A program made the translations under genes and the position numbers. The notes beneath the pieces were generated by a model that saw only the letters and a list, made by a program, of their open reading frames with translations, was not told where the DNA came from and did no database searches. This document shows, piece by piece, positions 47,067 to 58,628 of a stretch of DNA of 64,000 nucleotides. The stretch is from the NCBI GenBank assembly GCA_003255065.1, contig QAOA01007136.1:1-64000 (forward strand). The letters are read 5' to 3'. The DNA comes from Cercis canadensis. Lineage: Eukaryota; Streptophyta; Magnoliopsida; Fabales; Fabaceae. Every line of letters starts with the position of its first letter. Position 1 is the stretch's first letter.

Positions 47067-48963
47067 CTTTTATACTACAGCTGGCACCAGAATCACCAAC
47101 CCAGGATCCGAAGGATAGTGAGATTGAAACACATTCTTCAAACTTAGCCGATAAAATGCTTAGAACATTATTTCTTGCCACAGCAACAAATCTCCCTTTC
47201 ACACCCCATTCAACTTCAAAAATAAAAGAATATGAATTTAAACATACAATAGACAATGCTATAATAAGAAAAATACTATGAAACCAAACAGATGATCCCA
47301 TAAGGTTCAAGTACACCCAAGGTTACTTAATGCAGATTGTACTTACGTGAATGAATGCATTTATTGGTAACCTTCCCTATTCCAAAATGGGTTTTTTTTT
47401 GGGGGGGAGGGGGGAAGGGTACAGCACAAGCAGCACTGATGGTTTCCCTCCCAATCAAGACAACCAAAAGAAGAGGAAGTAGTAATAATAATAATGATGA
47501 TGATGATGATGATGATGTTAATAGTAATAACAATAAAATATATGATATTGTAAATTGAAATATGACCTCCCATCCTAATGTTGTATATCAAAATGTGAAC
47601 TTTTATAAGAATGGGCCAATAAACTGTCAACTGGCAAATTCAACCCTTAACATCAATTATAATAACTACTGATAATGGGACATGGGCAGAATCATGTTGT
47701 AAGAGTCAAAATAGAGAAAAACAAAGCATACCAGCATCAACACTGTCCATCACATCTTTAAGGGGCAAACCAACCTCTCCATAATATAGCTTCCCAGTAT
47801 TTGAAAGAACAACAAAAGAATTTTCTGGTTTTGTTATCCATCGCATGTCCTTGACAAAGCTCAAGCCATTGAGTGAACAGGAAAAGGTTTGCTTTACTTC
47901 CTGAATAGTGATAATACAACCAAAAGAAGCATATAAAAATTCATTTGATATAATGTATATGAAGCATATCAGCCATACAAAGACATACAACTTCTGGGCA
48001 TAAATATAGAGCTAATCTTGTACATTATTACTTCAGGGAAATTCTTCACCCCCACATTTTTCTCACTTCAAGCAAGGGTGGAGCAGTAAATGCTAGATAG
48101 TGTAATACTTGCAAAGCAAACAGGACACCATAAGGCAGTTAAGGAAAGATGACAAAACCACCTTCAAGACCAATAGTATTTGGGGTACAAGCACAAATAA
48201 CATCGATAGATACTTTTGCAAAGCATATAGTAAACATTGTAATCCTAGATAAGGAAGTGAGGCATAACCAAACCATGAGAGGGAAACATACAATTATATC
48301 AACATTTAGCAAAAGGATAAGAAAGGAAACCACGCAGAAAGCGAAAAAGAATGGGGAACATGTTTATTGATCTGAAATAGTGCATGAAGAAATTTGTAAC
48401 TGTTACATGCAAGAGTAGGAGGAACTTATACTGGGAAAGCGTACCTTATTCAGAAGGTTATCAACAGAGAAAAACTGTATATCACCAGAAACAGAAGCTG
48501 CCAGAGTTAAGTTGTCCGTGGAAAGAGCCAATATGTGAACTTTTCCAACAGGAACGTCAACAAGACTCAGCTCCTGTATGGGAGAACCAGTACGCTTCTC
48601 CTTGAACTCTTTTGCGCAATCAATAACATTCTTGGTCCTCACAACAAAGAAACCTAAGCAACCAAGTTATGTAAATGACAGGGTGGGCATGAGCCATGAA
48701 TACTATATTAAGTGCGCCACAGTCAGAGATGATGTAAAGCATAAAAAAGAACCTGAGGAATGAGCAGCAAAAATGAGGCGAAAGCGGTCGGAGACAGCTA
48801 GCGGCTGAGAAGGAAGGCTTTCAAGATCAAAATTAGAGTCATGGGACTTCAAAGGAACTGCCTCTCCTATCTTCGCAAAGAAGTAATCGGTGGTACCGAC
48901 GAGCTCTCCTTCGACCTCATTTTTTAGTTCGATCTTGATCGGACCATTCGATGGATTAGCCAT
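47067..48963 (-). CDS. NUP214: NUP214-like nucleoporin, exons 1-4 only
   Basis: Four minus-strand exons join with GT-AG borders and consistent phase: 48753-48963, 48445-48653, 47732-47900 and 47067-47213, about 245 residues. They encode the N-terminal beta-propeller of plant NUP214 (LNO1): VGTTDYFFAKIGEAVPLKSH, SQPLAVSDRFRLIFAAHSSG, IQELSLVDVPVGKVHILALS, WITKPENSFVVLSNTGKLYY and VEWGVKGRFVAVARNNVLSI. NUP214 sits on the cytoplasmic face of the nuclear pore and anchors the mRNA-export helicase. Plant homologues are roughly 1,600-1,800 residues, so this is a small fraction. The next exon is not found; downstream DNA holds a LINE, a copia element, a Helitron and another gene. It is probably a truncated gene, or less likely one with a giant intron. 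All four exons lack stops. Confidence 0.85.
47483..47538. repeat. Trinucleotide microsatellite in NUP214 intron 3
   Basis: Runs of AAT, GAT and related triplets, including (GAT)7-8 near 47495-47517, lie in the intron between NUP214 exons 3 and 4. A G-rich run sits just to the left near 47400. Confidence 0.85.
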
Positions 48964-49747
48964 ATTTCATATGATAAACTCCAATACTACTAAGGCCTTA
49001 AACCCTAAACCTCCACGTATCCAAATGCTTTGGCTGGCGCAGTCCAACGGGAGAGAAAAATATGGTTTGGGGCGGGAATTCTAAACCTATACTGCCAACA
49101 CTCGCTGCAAAATTTCCATTTCTGCTGGCGAAGATAGCTGGCTCCTAGCCTCCTACAAGCCAAGCATAGAGTGGAACCGGGTTTGCTTGGTAGAAACTAG
49201 GGAAGTATTTTTTTTTCGTTTCTAGGATGGTGTTTACTGCGAGAATGATTTTTGAGAATATTATAAATATTTTTAGTTCGCTCTAAATATTTATGAGAAT
49301 GTTAAATATGGTCTTTTAAGAATTTTTTAACCCACTTTTGATTTTAATATAACTTTAGTAAGAATCTTAACATTTTTTTTAAAATACTCTTATTTATTTT
49401 AAGTTAAAATAAAATACAATTATTTTTTATAATTAATGAATATTTAATTAAAATAATTCTTTATTTAAAAATAAGAATAAATAACCGATAGTACTAGAAA
49501 CTAATAAAAATAAAATATAAAATAAGATATAAACAAAAAAAAAATTAGCATTATTATGATTATACCATTAATGAATGATATATTTGACTTTTTATGTCCA
49601 AAAATTTTTTCCATAACATAGGAATCCAAGATTCTCACTACTTTTATGGGAAAGTTTTGGAGAGAAACTTGCCCTAAAATCATTCCCAAGAATTTTACTT
49701 TCTTGTAAATATTTTTTTGAAATATTGTACCAAACATGAGAATATTA
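48964..49747. other. Upstream region of NUP214 and AT-rich DNA
   Basis: 48964-49130 should contain the NUP214 leader and promoter on the minus strand; no clear TATA. From 49200 the sequence is AT-rich with weak GTGTTTACTGCGAGAATG and CATGAGAATATTAGG end-like motifs, which may be another degenerate MITE. No gene. Confidence 0.4.
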
Positions 49748-50658
49748 GGGCGTGTTTGCTTTAGAAACTATTTTCATATTTTCATTTTTCAGTTTTTATT
49801 TCTTGAAATACATTTATATTTTCTTATTTTTCAGTTTTAAAAAAATATGTTTGGTTTGTAAAATTAAAAATTGTTTTCTATTTCTATTTTCAACCGTTAT
49901 CTCCTCATCTTGCACCAACCTAAATCTAAACTCAATTCTAGCCAACCTTTTTCAATTTCTCCTTCATCTTTCACCAAGGGAGCAAGGCAAGAAATTGGCA
50001 CAACAAGTGTGCTAGATCGTCTTCTAGTTAGTTCATCTCCCTCTAGTGATACCGACATTCCGTGCCCAAAATGTGGTGACTAGTCAAGGCTTGATGGTGG
50101 TGTCATGTCTTTATGCTTGGATTGCTTCCTTTTTGGAGGTGAACTGTACATCTTTTAGTATGGTGTCTCACCTGCATTTTTTCTTGCCAAAGCTCGAAGG
50201 AGGCACTTGTAACCTTGCTTTATCTGACCCACCTAAAGATGTTCTTCACCGTGCTTTGTTTCTTCTTGAAAAATGATTTGGTGGCTATAATGTTTTGAAC
50301 AACAACTGTGAAGACTTTGCAATTTACTGCAAAACATATACGCTTGTATTCACAAGCATCATTTGGTTTGAAAAACAAAGAGGGAGGCGAATGGGATTGA
50401 ACTTAAGGGAGTTGAAAGCAGAGCCACCAAAGCGGTGACTGGCAATGAGATGAAGAAAAATTTAAAAAAAAAATATTATAGCACCAGTCACAGCTGAAAA
50501 CATTGAAAACGTCTTTTTGATGTTTTTCATTTCACAGTGTATTTTAAGAAATGTTTTCAATGAAAACATTTCTTATTTATTGAACCAAACACGTTTTCAG
50601 ACTTAATTTATGTTTTTACTGAAAATGAAAACAAAAAATAGCTAAAGCAAACCGAGTT
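49748..50658. mobile_element. Inverted-repeat element carrying a gene fragment
   Basis: The left end GGGCGTGTTTGCTTTAG is matched by the right end read in reverse, CTCGGTTTGCTTTAGC, and both are followed by a CTATTTT motif. AT-rich subterminal sequence with AAAATGAAAAC-type motifs lies on both sides, and a gene fragment occupies the middle (see 50050-50400). This is the layout of a gene-capturing non-autonomous DNA transposon. No target duplication was found, so superfamily and exact ends are uncertain. Confidence 0.55.
50050..50400 (+). pseudogene. LRAT/NC-domain protein fragment
   Basis: Across several frames the sequence reads CPKCGD, SRLDGGVMSLCLDCFLFGGE, YGVSPAFFLAKA and FGGYNVLNNNCEDFAIYCKT. 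This matches plant LRAT-like (NC domain) proteins, whose catalytic Cys lies in the NNCEDFA motif. Stops and frame shifts break it repeatedly, and the ends of the gene are missing. It sits between the inverted ends of the 49748-50658 element, so capture by that element is the simplest reading. Confidence 0.65.
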
Positions 50659-50659
50659 G

Positions 50660-50810
50660 AAACCAAGTCGAAACCCAGAGAATCAGTTTAAATCGGTTCA
50701 AAATTTGCTAAAACCAATCGGTTCGGTTTAGTTCGATTTTTGGTTCTAAAAAATTTTAAATCAAAGAAAACCAAACCAAACCGACTTTAGTTTACATATA
50801 TTTTTTATGA
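50660..50810. mobile_element. CCGGTT-rich hAT-like remnant
   Basis: Contains AATCGGTTCGGTTTAGTTCG and the complementary AACCAAACCAAACCGAC, the subterminal vocabulary of the hAT-like elements at 14402 and 54365. No ends or target duplication are seen. Confidence 0.35.
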
Positions 50811-50979
50811 GAATATTTAACATGCTTAATTGTGGTAGCTTATTGGTCTTTTATTTCTTTACTAATCCTAATAAAGTAGGTTTGAAACTAGCCATGCACA
50901 TTTCTCTTTCTTGTTTGTTTTTTTCTGCAATTCCCATTTCCCTCTAGAATCCTAGCACCACCAACTTCTGCAAAACCTA

Positions 50980-51372
50980 TAACACTATCTCACTGGTTCC
51001 AATTATGATTCTGATCTCATCTTCACATTCCACAACACCACCTCATTTAACTTCACCGTCACTCGCCAATCCTCCGACAATGTCCTCTTCGACACTTCAC
51101 CGAACCCTTCAGATTTAGGTACATTCTTCCTCGCTTCTCAAACACAAGGCCTCCTTGTACGACCTTGGGGAGCACCCTAAGAGCTCCTTCAAGCTCCAAC
51201 CAAATCAAACCCTTACCCTTGTGGAATGCTGATATCGTAAGCGCGACTCCTGATGTAAACCTTTATGGGTCCCTCCCATCTTACATAGATGTTTGATCTC
51301 CCTCTACTGATGGAAGAGTGAATGCTAGAACCACCCATGGGATTGTGCTGCTCAATAGTAATGGAATGGATG
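50980..51372 (+). pseudogene. GH31 alpha-glucosidase/xylosidase fragment
   Basis: Shifting frames give [31 protein letters not shown], then a sequence reading [18 protein letters not shown]-like, DVNLYGSLPSYIDV and HGIVLLNSNGMDE. This is the N-terminal GH31 domain of plant alpha-xylosidase/alpha-glucosidase (cell-wall xyloglucan or starch hydrolases), upstream of the catalytic barrel. At least three frame breaks and an early stop are present, and the rest of the protein is missing. Confidence 0.72.
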
Positions 51373-52900
51373 AATCATTCCCTTTAATAATACCTTTTGA
51401 ACAAATATTTCCCTTAATATGATAGTATTGAAACTATTTCCTTAAAATTGGTAGTTTAATTTTTTATTAATTTTTTAGAGAGAGAGAGACCAAAGTGGTC
51501 CCTTATAGCAAAATTAATTGCTAATAAGATGTACCCAATTTTTGTTTGCTACTGAACCTTTTTTTTTTTTTTTACAAAAACAAAATCTAAACACAAGACT
51601 TTGATACCAATTTTAAACATACATACACTAATTTAATTTTTAAACATACACTATTTTTAACAAAGACAGAAAAATAAATTTTATAGAGATCGAAATCTTT
51701 TCAATTTCGATTTATAACAAGCTTAGAAAACATTCTTTAAATCATACCTGTGGGTAGTTCGTCTACTTTTTTCAACTATAGCACTTATCTCCTACCTCAA
51801 CTTGCAGTCACCTTAACATTGCTACTTATTCTTTTACTACTAATTCTTCACAATATCAAAGATAAAACAGGATGAAAGAAGGTTCGCATAACCCTGTTCT
51901 TACTGGGTTTGAGGACTTTTTTGAGATAATGGCTATGAATTAAATTGTAAGAAGGCAACCAAAGATACAAAGGAACGTTTCTCTTTTATTGATGATAGCT
52001 TTAGTAAACTTAGACTCTACTCACTTCGGACTAAATGAAGTTTTTAGAACATCACTTCACTCAACACACTTAGCTTTTTTTTTTTCTTACACCTTACTCG
52101 ATTCTACCTTACAAGACGCAATCCATTTCCCTTTTATAGGCAAAAGAGCGGGCTTCAAACTTCAGATTCTACTATTCACAAATAAAAGATAAGGTTCAAG
52201 TACTTTGCATGAGTGCTCAAGTATTGTACAAGAGTCACATGATTCAATTGTTCCTTCACCTAATTCTACTATCTTACAAAGGTTTTGTCACAGAGAAATT
52301 GATTCAAAGGTGGCAGCTGATTTTGACAATTCATCATTCCATCTGATTCACAATGTTGTCCCATGCATCTGCATCAAATACGTGCTCATTCCATCTATGC
52401 TCAGTGTATCTTCATTATCATGCATGTTTCCAGGTGTTTCTTCATTATCATGCATGTTGCCATCTGTTTCATAATCCATGAAAGTGCTACCATGTGTCAC
52501 CTCAGTCCATGCTCCAAATAAGTCTTTCAAGGCTTCGTGGCATTCTTTAGTCATTTCTATTGTTAAGTTGGCTATTCTTTTCTGATATATCTAGCTTTTT
52601 TTTTTTATATAATTATTTATCCAAAATTCTCTTCTCATTTTTCTTTGAAAAATAATTCTTTTTGTTGATGAGAAAGTATTCCAGTCTTTTTGCAAGAGAG
52701 CAAAATAGTGATTTACCAGTGCACGAGCTTTTAATAATGCGATAATTTTTCCATTAAGGTCTTTTACCTTTTTTCGACAAAATAGACTTGAAGGCTCCTT
52801 ATTCCTTTGTAGTCTTACAATGTGAGAGCTTGGAAAGAACTAAGTTTCTTCTCCTTATTCTAGAGGGACACTGAAGATTATCATAGTGAACTTTTACCAA
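51373..52900. other. No gene recognised
   Basis: AT-rich DNA with poly-T runs. A 24-bp phrase CTTCATTATCATGCATGTT recurs at about 52415 and 52439. Short open frames on both strands have no recognisable domain. Confidence 0.45.
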
Positions 52901-53500
52901 TAGCAATATTGTCTCTCCCATTTCAAAGCATCATAATTTGAGGAAAGAATTTGAATAATTTGACGATTTCAAAACCAGTGAAAGAAATTTTTCTGAGTAG
53001 CCCTTGTTCAAACAACCAGACGGCTTGATATGGAAGACAATCCCCATTTATTATCCACCAATTATTTCCATCTTCAAATAAATGATACATTCTAAGTTGA
53101 TATTGACTTGGATATGTATTCAGGACTTCATAAGCTTGGAGCCATTCTTGCATAGGCGCTTTGTAGTTAAAATCTTTTCTTGAATGTCATGTGGCATGAA
53201 TTTCTGCATGTTTTTAAGAAACAACTTCCCGTTGATGTGAGAGCCATACCTTGTCGGGGGTTAATAAAAGCATATAATAATCAATAACATAAGAAACATT
53301 TGCTTTATCTCTAAAAATAATTTTTTCTGATAAGTTTTCAATTTGAGCTTTTGCAGTGGAAACCATCCGCAAATCTACATGTTCCGCCAAGTGGTTTATG
53401 CTCAACTAATTTTATCCTTAAGACTAGTGATTCATCATCCATATTTGCTTCAAGTTCTTTGGATAAAATCAAGTTCTCTAAGACTAATGTCCTAGGATCC
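52900..53500 (-). pseudogene. Unidentified degenerate coding sequence
   Basis: The minus strand has readable but broken protein-like sequence: ILSKELEANMDDESLVLRIK, GGTCRFADGFHCKS, AQIENLSEKIIFRDKANVSY, LLLTPDKVWLS, then in another frame EVLNTYPSQYQLRMYHLFED and NNWWIINGDCLPYQAVWLFE. Composition and the gypsy gag piece immediately upstream suggest it belongs to a mobile element, but I do not recognise the family. At least two frame breaks are present. Confidence 0.4.
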
Positions 53501-54356
53501 GTACACTTAGATGACATGTTAGGTTGAATCATGACTGACACGTTTCTTCCCATGCTCACTTTCTCATTACCTTTCAGCCTCCTCTTGTGGGTGCACAAAT
53601 CCTTCAAAAATTTTGCATACTTAGGAATCTGTTTAATTGCTTACAGGAGGGGGATATTGACTTTCACCTTCCTGAAAGTGTCTATGATCTTTTTGTCCAA
53701 CTCATGCTCACCAATTTTTTTGGACTGTGTAACTCTATTGAGAAATGGAAGAGGAATGATGGGGATAGAGTTCTCTATCTGGTTCTAAAGGGAGGGAGGT
53801 TGTTGTTTTGGGACAGGTTTCTAGGCTACAGGATTAGGATTATTTTCTTGGACAAAATCTGTGACTATGGAGGACTGGCTAAGTTCTGGAATACTCACTT
53901 CCTTGCCACTACGCAGGGTTATGACACTCACATTGCCTATCGGATTGGTGACTGTCTAAGAGGGTAAAATTTCGGAACCTTGAGACTTCAATCCATTGCT
54001 GGTGGTTGCAAGTTGGCCGATATGAGTCTCTAAGCTCTAAATGTTAGTCTCAGTCATCTATTGGAACTATATGTTGTTGGTTGCCAATTACTTCACTAAA
54101 TCTTCCAAGCTCGGTTCTGGCTTGTTAACTTGCTGCATAGGTTGTTTCATCAGTGGCTGGAACTGTTGGTTGTTTGAGCTTACATTATATCTAGGCTATT
54201 GTGGCTGGAAGGTTTGTTCCTGCTAGTAAGTCTGGCCATAATTGTCACCATATCTCAGGTTAGGGTTATCTCTCCAGCCAAGGTTGTATATAGGAGAATG
54301 TGGGTCATATCTGGGCTGCTGGTAAGGTCTACCAGGGAAGACACCAGTGATGAGTT
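53500..54356 (-). pseudogene. Ty3/gypsy gag remnant (Athila-type)
   Basis: Reading the minus strand from 54356: PYQQPRYDPHSPIYNLGWRD then NPNLRYGDN, SLEDLVKQLATN, ETNIQSLETHIGQLA, NPIGNVSVITLRSGKEVS, and near 53600 KDLCTHKRRLKGNEKVSMG. These are the C-terminal gag and gag-protease linker motifs shared with the 11332-12990 gag. Several stops are present. The protease that should follow is absent; unidentified sequence replaces it. The hAT-like element at 54365 lies at the upstream edge. Confidence 0.78.
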
Positions 54357-55980
54357 GTCGATGCTAGGGGTGTAATCGGTCCGGTTCGGTTCGATTTCCA
54401 TCCTAAACCGAAACCAAACCGGCTAAAGAATTTCGGTTCGGTTCGGTTTGGCCAGTTTAGTTGGTTTTTGCCTCTATTTGTCTTTTACAAGCCTAAAAAA
54501 AATACTCAAAACACAAGAAACCACATTTAAAAAAAAAAAAAAAACATTTTAGTTCCTTTGTCAAAATACCAAAAACATGAAACTACAGACTATTAGCCTA
54601 AACAAAAGAAGAGATTACTGAAATTGCAAATAACTACTAAATGGAGAAAATATATTTTTATGAAACTGAAAAAGATAAGGAGGACCAAATATAGAAAGAA
54701 GCAATATTTCAACAACTGGATGATCAAAGGACCATAAAATATGTAGCCAAGTGAATTTGTAGATCCATTATCTACCACGTCCAAAATCTTCAAAATCCCA
54801 AATACATTAAAAGGAAGAAGAGAAAGAAAACAAGGGGATAAGAATCATGGTTCTTGCTCTTTTTTGTTTCTGAAACTAAATCCCAATGCAAAACACTTGT
54901 AAAACCAGAATTGAGATAAGTTGTGGTATGAAATTCTCAATGGCATCAAATGTTGACCTCCCATTTAATTTTGCACTTATTTTTACAGAAAATTCCCAGC
55001 ATAATCCAGTCATGAAAATGCCGCATATATTTTCACCCAAATTTTTGAATGAAAAAAAAAAGGTTGCAATTGCTTAATCCACCGAAAAGACCCAATTCAA
55101 AAAGAGCTTCAAATTGATCCATTTTCGAGCTTCAACTTTTCAAATCGAACCATAAACGCAATAAAAGTATCATATTGGGAGGGAAGAGCTGACCTTTCCA
55201 CCGATATAGATCTTCTCCATGTCGACGAAAATGGAATAATTTGATTCTGCCATGGTCGTAGCTCTGTGTGTCTAGAAGCCCCCAAATCCAAACGCTTCTC
55301 CTCCCTCCAAAATTCCAAATCTTTATCTCTCCTTCCCCCTATTTCTCTTTCTCTCTGTGCTAGGTTCAAGAAATATAAGCCTTGCCTTCAATGGCTTATA
55401 TACGAAGCAATTTTCTCTCTCCTTTGGATCCTTGTCGCTATTCTCTCTTAAACTGAACAAAATTAACTTGCGGTTAACCACCACCGATGCTTCCCAGTTG
55501 TATTTGAGAGGTCCATCTTTCTCCACCAGACCATACCAAGCATCTACCATTACTCCTACACTCTTGAGTGCCATCAATAACTGTAACCCAACAGAGCCCA
55601 AGACATTGACGGAGAACCAAGAGACAGCGGCGACCAGCAACGGCGAGACAGTAGAGCACGAGACGAAGATAGATTGAAGTGAGAGGCTTAGGGATTTCTA
55701 GGGATTTCGAGGGAGAATGGCAAAGACCATGTAAAGAGAAGAGGAATTGAAGTTCAAAAAACCAGTAAAACAATGTAGTTTTGCTATACTCGGTTCGGTT
55801 CAGTTTATTACCGGTTTTTCTTCATTGAAACTGAAAATCGAACCGGTCCTCTCGGTCTTTTTAAAAATCAAACTGAAAATCGAACCAACTCTCTCATTTT
55901 GACTCGGTTTGCTCCTGGTCCGGTTCGGTTCGGTCGGTTTGACCGATTTTTAGGTTTTGCCTTACACCCCTAGTCGAGAC
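54357..55980. mobile_element. hAT-like element with a captured exon
   Basis: The element 54365-55972 (1608 bp) has inverted ends TAGGGGTGTAA...TTACACCCCTA followed by CGGTTCGGTT-rich subterminal sequence. The flanks GTCGATGC (54357-54364) and GTCGAGAC (55973-55980) form an 8-bp target duplication with two mismatches, as expected for an old hAT insertion. There is no transposase. Its middle (about 55100-55700) looks genic: CT-rich leader-like sequence and a spliced coding exon on the minus strand. Confidence 0.88.
55194..55253 (-). pseudogene. Captured NDL-like first exon
   Basis: A minus-strand exon of exactly 20 codons starts at an ATG (55253) and ends AAAG|GTCAGC. It reads MAESNYSI then VDMEKIYIGGK. 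Plant NDL proteins (N-MYC downregulated-like, alpha/beta-hydrolase fold, partners of G-protein beta) begin with the same pattern and have an exon border after GGK. CT-rich sequence upstream on the same strand resembles a 5' leader. No further exon is present inside the element. The match is short, so this is probable rather than certain. Confidence 0.55.
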
Positions 55981-56156
55981 TCTTTAAATTAGTGAAATTT
56001 TAAAGTCGGTTTACCAAAGCTACTTATAGCATAAGGCAAGACCAAGTCGAACCAAATGATTAATATAGTTAGAGAATCCAATTAGGGAGTTAATTAAAAA
56101 TGGAGAGTTTTGTTTGTATAAGTGATCAACAAATAATGATTAAAAGTGATAAACCT

Positions 56157-57385
56157 TGAGGAAAACAACCAATCCAAGTCTAACTAATTTTGATTTTAAT
56201 CTATCATTGATTTCAAAGAATCCATTCAATTATTAACCTAATTCTTGGCCTTAGAACACATCAAGAAGTCTCTCAGTGCTCTATGGATATCTACTGGTTA
56301 AGCAACTAGAATTTGGATCAACTAAGACTAAATGAATTAAGCACTAATTCAAATCTAGTTTTACCTAAATCCAGAATCCAGCCAAGGGTAAACAATCCAT
56401 CTAAAAGCTTAGAAACATTGATTAACTTTTAATTTTCTCTTTTATCACATGCAATTAAGCAATCAAATCATGAAAATCTAAATCCGAATTTAAGCAATTC
56501 AAACAGAATATTTCAGAGGAAGAAAAGAAGTAGATTAACCACTAAATGAATAACAATCAAAGCATAATCTCAGAATTAATAATCAGAACAGTCAAAACCT
56601 GGATTGATTTGAGTAACTAGCCCTCCATCAACAAGAGGAACAAAGCTTACAAAGAACTTAGAGAGAAAACTTAGAGAATAAGAAAAGTAAAAAAACTGTC
56701 TACAAAATATCCCTAATGAATTTTAGCTGTCTTTTTCTAAGCATATAAACCTCCAAAAATACATACACACTTAAACTGCCATTAGTTTACACTTATTCCC
56801 ATGGGCCTTAGCTTTCATTAGGCTTTGATTTGGGTTCAATTGGACTTATAATGAAGAAGTTAGACCCATTTAAGTGCTAACAGGCCTCTGGAACCATCAG
56901 TCAACTTCGACAGGCAATAAGACCATCTAAACTATACAATTTGGTGAATTAATTTTCATAACAATTGAATCTCTGCGTCTTAGTTTTCTAATGGGACCAG
57001 TTTCAAGTCCATACGACACCTACAGCTCAAGTTATGATCAAAACACTACATGCGGGTAAGGATCATATGACAACATCTCTTCTTTGGCTTCCAAGCTGCA
57101 TATGACTAGCTAGACGTCCGAATTAGACTTGGAGCTCTAAATCAAAGTTGTAGAGATTTCTCTTAGCTTTCCTACAAGATAATATTCAAAATTATTAGAT
57201 GTCTAGAACTCAAGTTATTGCTAAAAAATAGAGAGTGCATAAAATGCTCAGTATTTCTAAAAAATACATTTAAGCCCAATTGGATCCAAACTCATGAAAT
57301 GTGGCTCAAGCTGACTCAATTCAGCCCAAAAGAGATTTAAAAGACTAAATATGAAGGTTAACTACTGTATAAAAAGTATGTTCAT
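56157..57385 (-). repeat. LTR-like unit, copy 1
   Basis: A roughly 1.2-kb unit, inverted relative to 57672-58628 and direct relative to 58625-59030. In minus orientation it contains GGAGGTTTATATGCTTAGAA (TATA-like) and sequence resembling the U5 of gypsy LTRs. It lies upstream, on the same strand, of the gag remnant at 53500-54356, so it may be that element's LTR. Confidence 0.65.
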
Positions 57386-57671
57386 CAACCAGCCACTATT
57401 TCATTGTTATCCTGGAAAGTAAGACATTGATCAATTGGATGACTAGCTAAGGAACAAATGCCACATAGCTAGGAAAAAGCTTAAACTGGTGTATGTCTCA
57501 TTGCTAATTATCAAACCAAGGAGGTCAGTTCCTCTAAACGATTCTCCACCCTCTATTGGTCAGGAGGTGATGAAACAACTTCATTGACTTCTCTAATGGT
57601 ATGAGGCATCCGAACCTTAAACTGTTAGGAATTTATAGCCATATTAGTAATTAGACTCCTGACAGTGATAA

Positions 57672-58628
57672 TCACATTTTATATGTAGTAATTCTCCTTC
57701 ATTTCTAGCTTCTTAAACCTCTTTTGGGCCTATTTGATTAGCCTTAGGCCTCATTTCATAAGTTTGAATCCAATTGGGCCTAATTTCATTTTTCAGCAAT
57801 ACTCGACATTTTATGCTGTTTCCGTGTTTCATGTATATCTTGAGTTTTGGATGTCTAAAAATTTTGAGTTTTACCTTGTACGAAAGCTGATGGTTCCAGA
57901 GACCTGTTGGCACTTAAATGGGTCTAACTTCTTCATTACAAGTCAAATTGAGCCCAAATCAAAACCCAATGAAAGCTAAGGCCCATGGGAATAAGTGTGA
58001 CCTAAGGGTAGTTTGGGTGTGATATATTTTTGGAGGTTTATATGCTCAGAAGGAGACAGCCGAAATGAGATTAGGATATTTTGTAGACATCTTTTCTTGT
58101 TTTCTTAGTCTCTAAGTTTTATCTCTAGATATTTTGTAAATTTGGTTCCTCTTGTTCATGGAGGGCTGAATACTCAAATCAATCCAGGTTTTGGTTATTT
58201 TGATTATTAATTCTGAGATTATACTTTGATTGTTATTCATTTAGTTGTTAATCTACTTCTTTCTTTCCTCTAAACTATTCTGTTTGAATTGCTTAAATTT
58301 GGATTTGGATTTTCATGTGTTGATTGCTTAATTACATGTGATAAAAAAAGAAATTAAAGGTTAATTAATGTTTCTAAGCTTTTGGATGGATTAATTACCC
58401 TTGGCTGGATTCTGGACTTAGGTTAAACTGAATTTGAATGAGTGCTTAATTCATTTAGTCTTAGTTGATCCGAATTCTGGTTGCTTAATCAGTGGATATC
58501 CATAGAGCACTGAGAGACTTATTGATGTGTTGTAAGGTCAAGAACTAGGTTAATAATTGAATGAATTCTTGAAAATCAAGGATGGATTAAAATTAGAATC
58601 AGTTAGACTTGGATTAGTTGTTTTCCTT
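57672..58628 (+). repeat. LTR-like unit, copy 2 (inverted)
   Basis: Reverse-complement partner of copy 1; shared landmarks include GGCCCATGGGAATAAGTGTG, GGTTTATATGCTCAGAAGG and GGATATCCATAGAGCACTGA. Differences are scattered, with small indels. No ORF of note. Confidence 0.75.

Noticed and set aside
47355-47558. Short protein with Asn/Asp run between NUP214 exons
   Set aside because: It is the translation of a GAT/AAT microsatellite in an intron.
55323-55773. Overlapping open frames on both strands in the hAT-like element
   Set aside because: No domain, codon pattern or splice support; most likely the leader and promoter of the captured gene.
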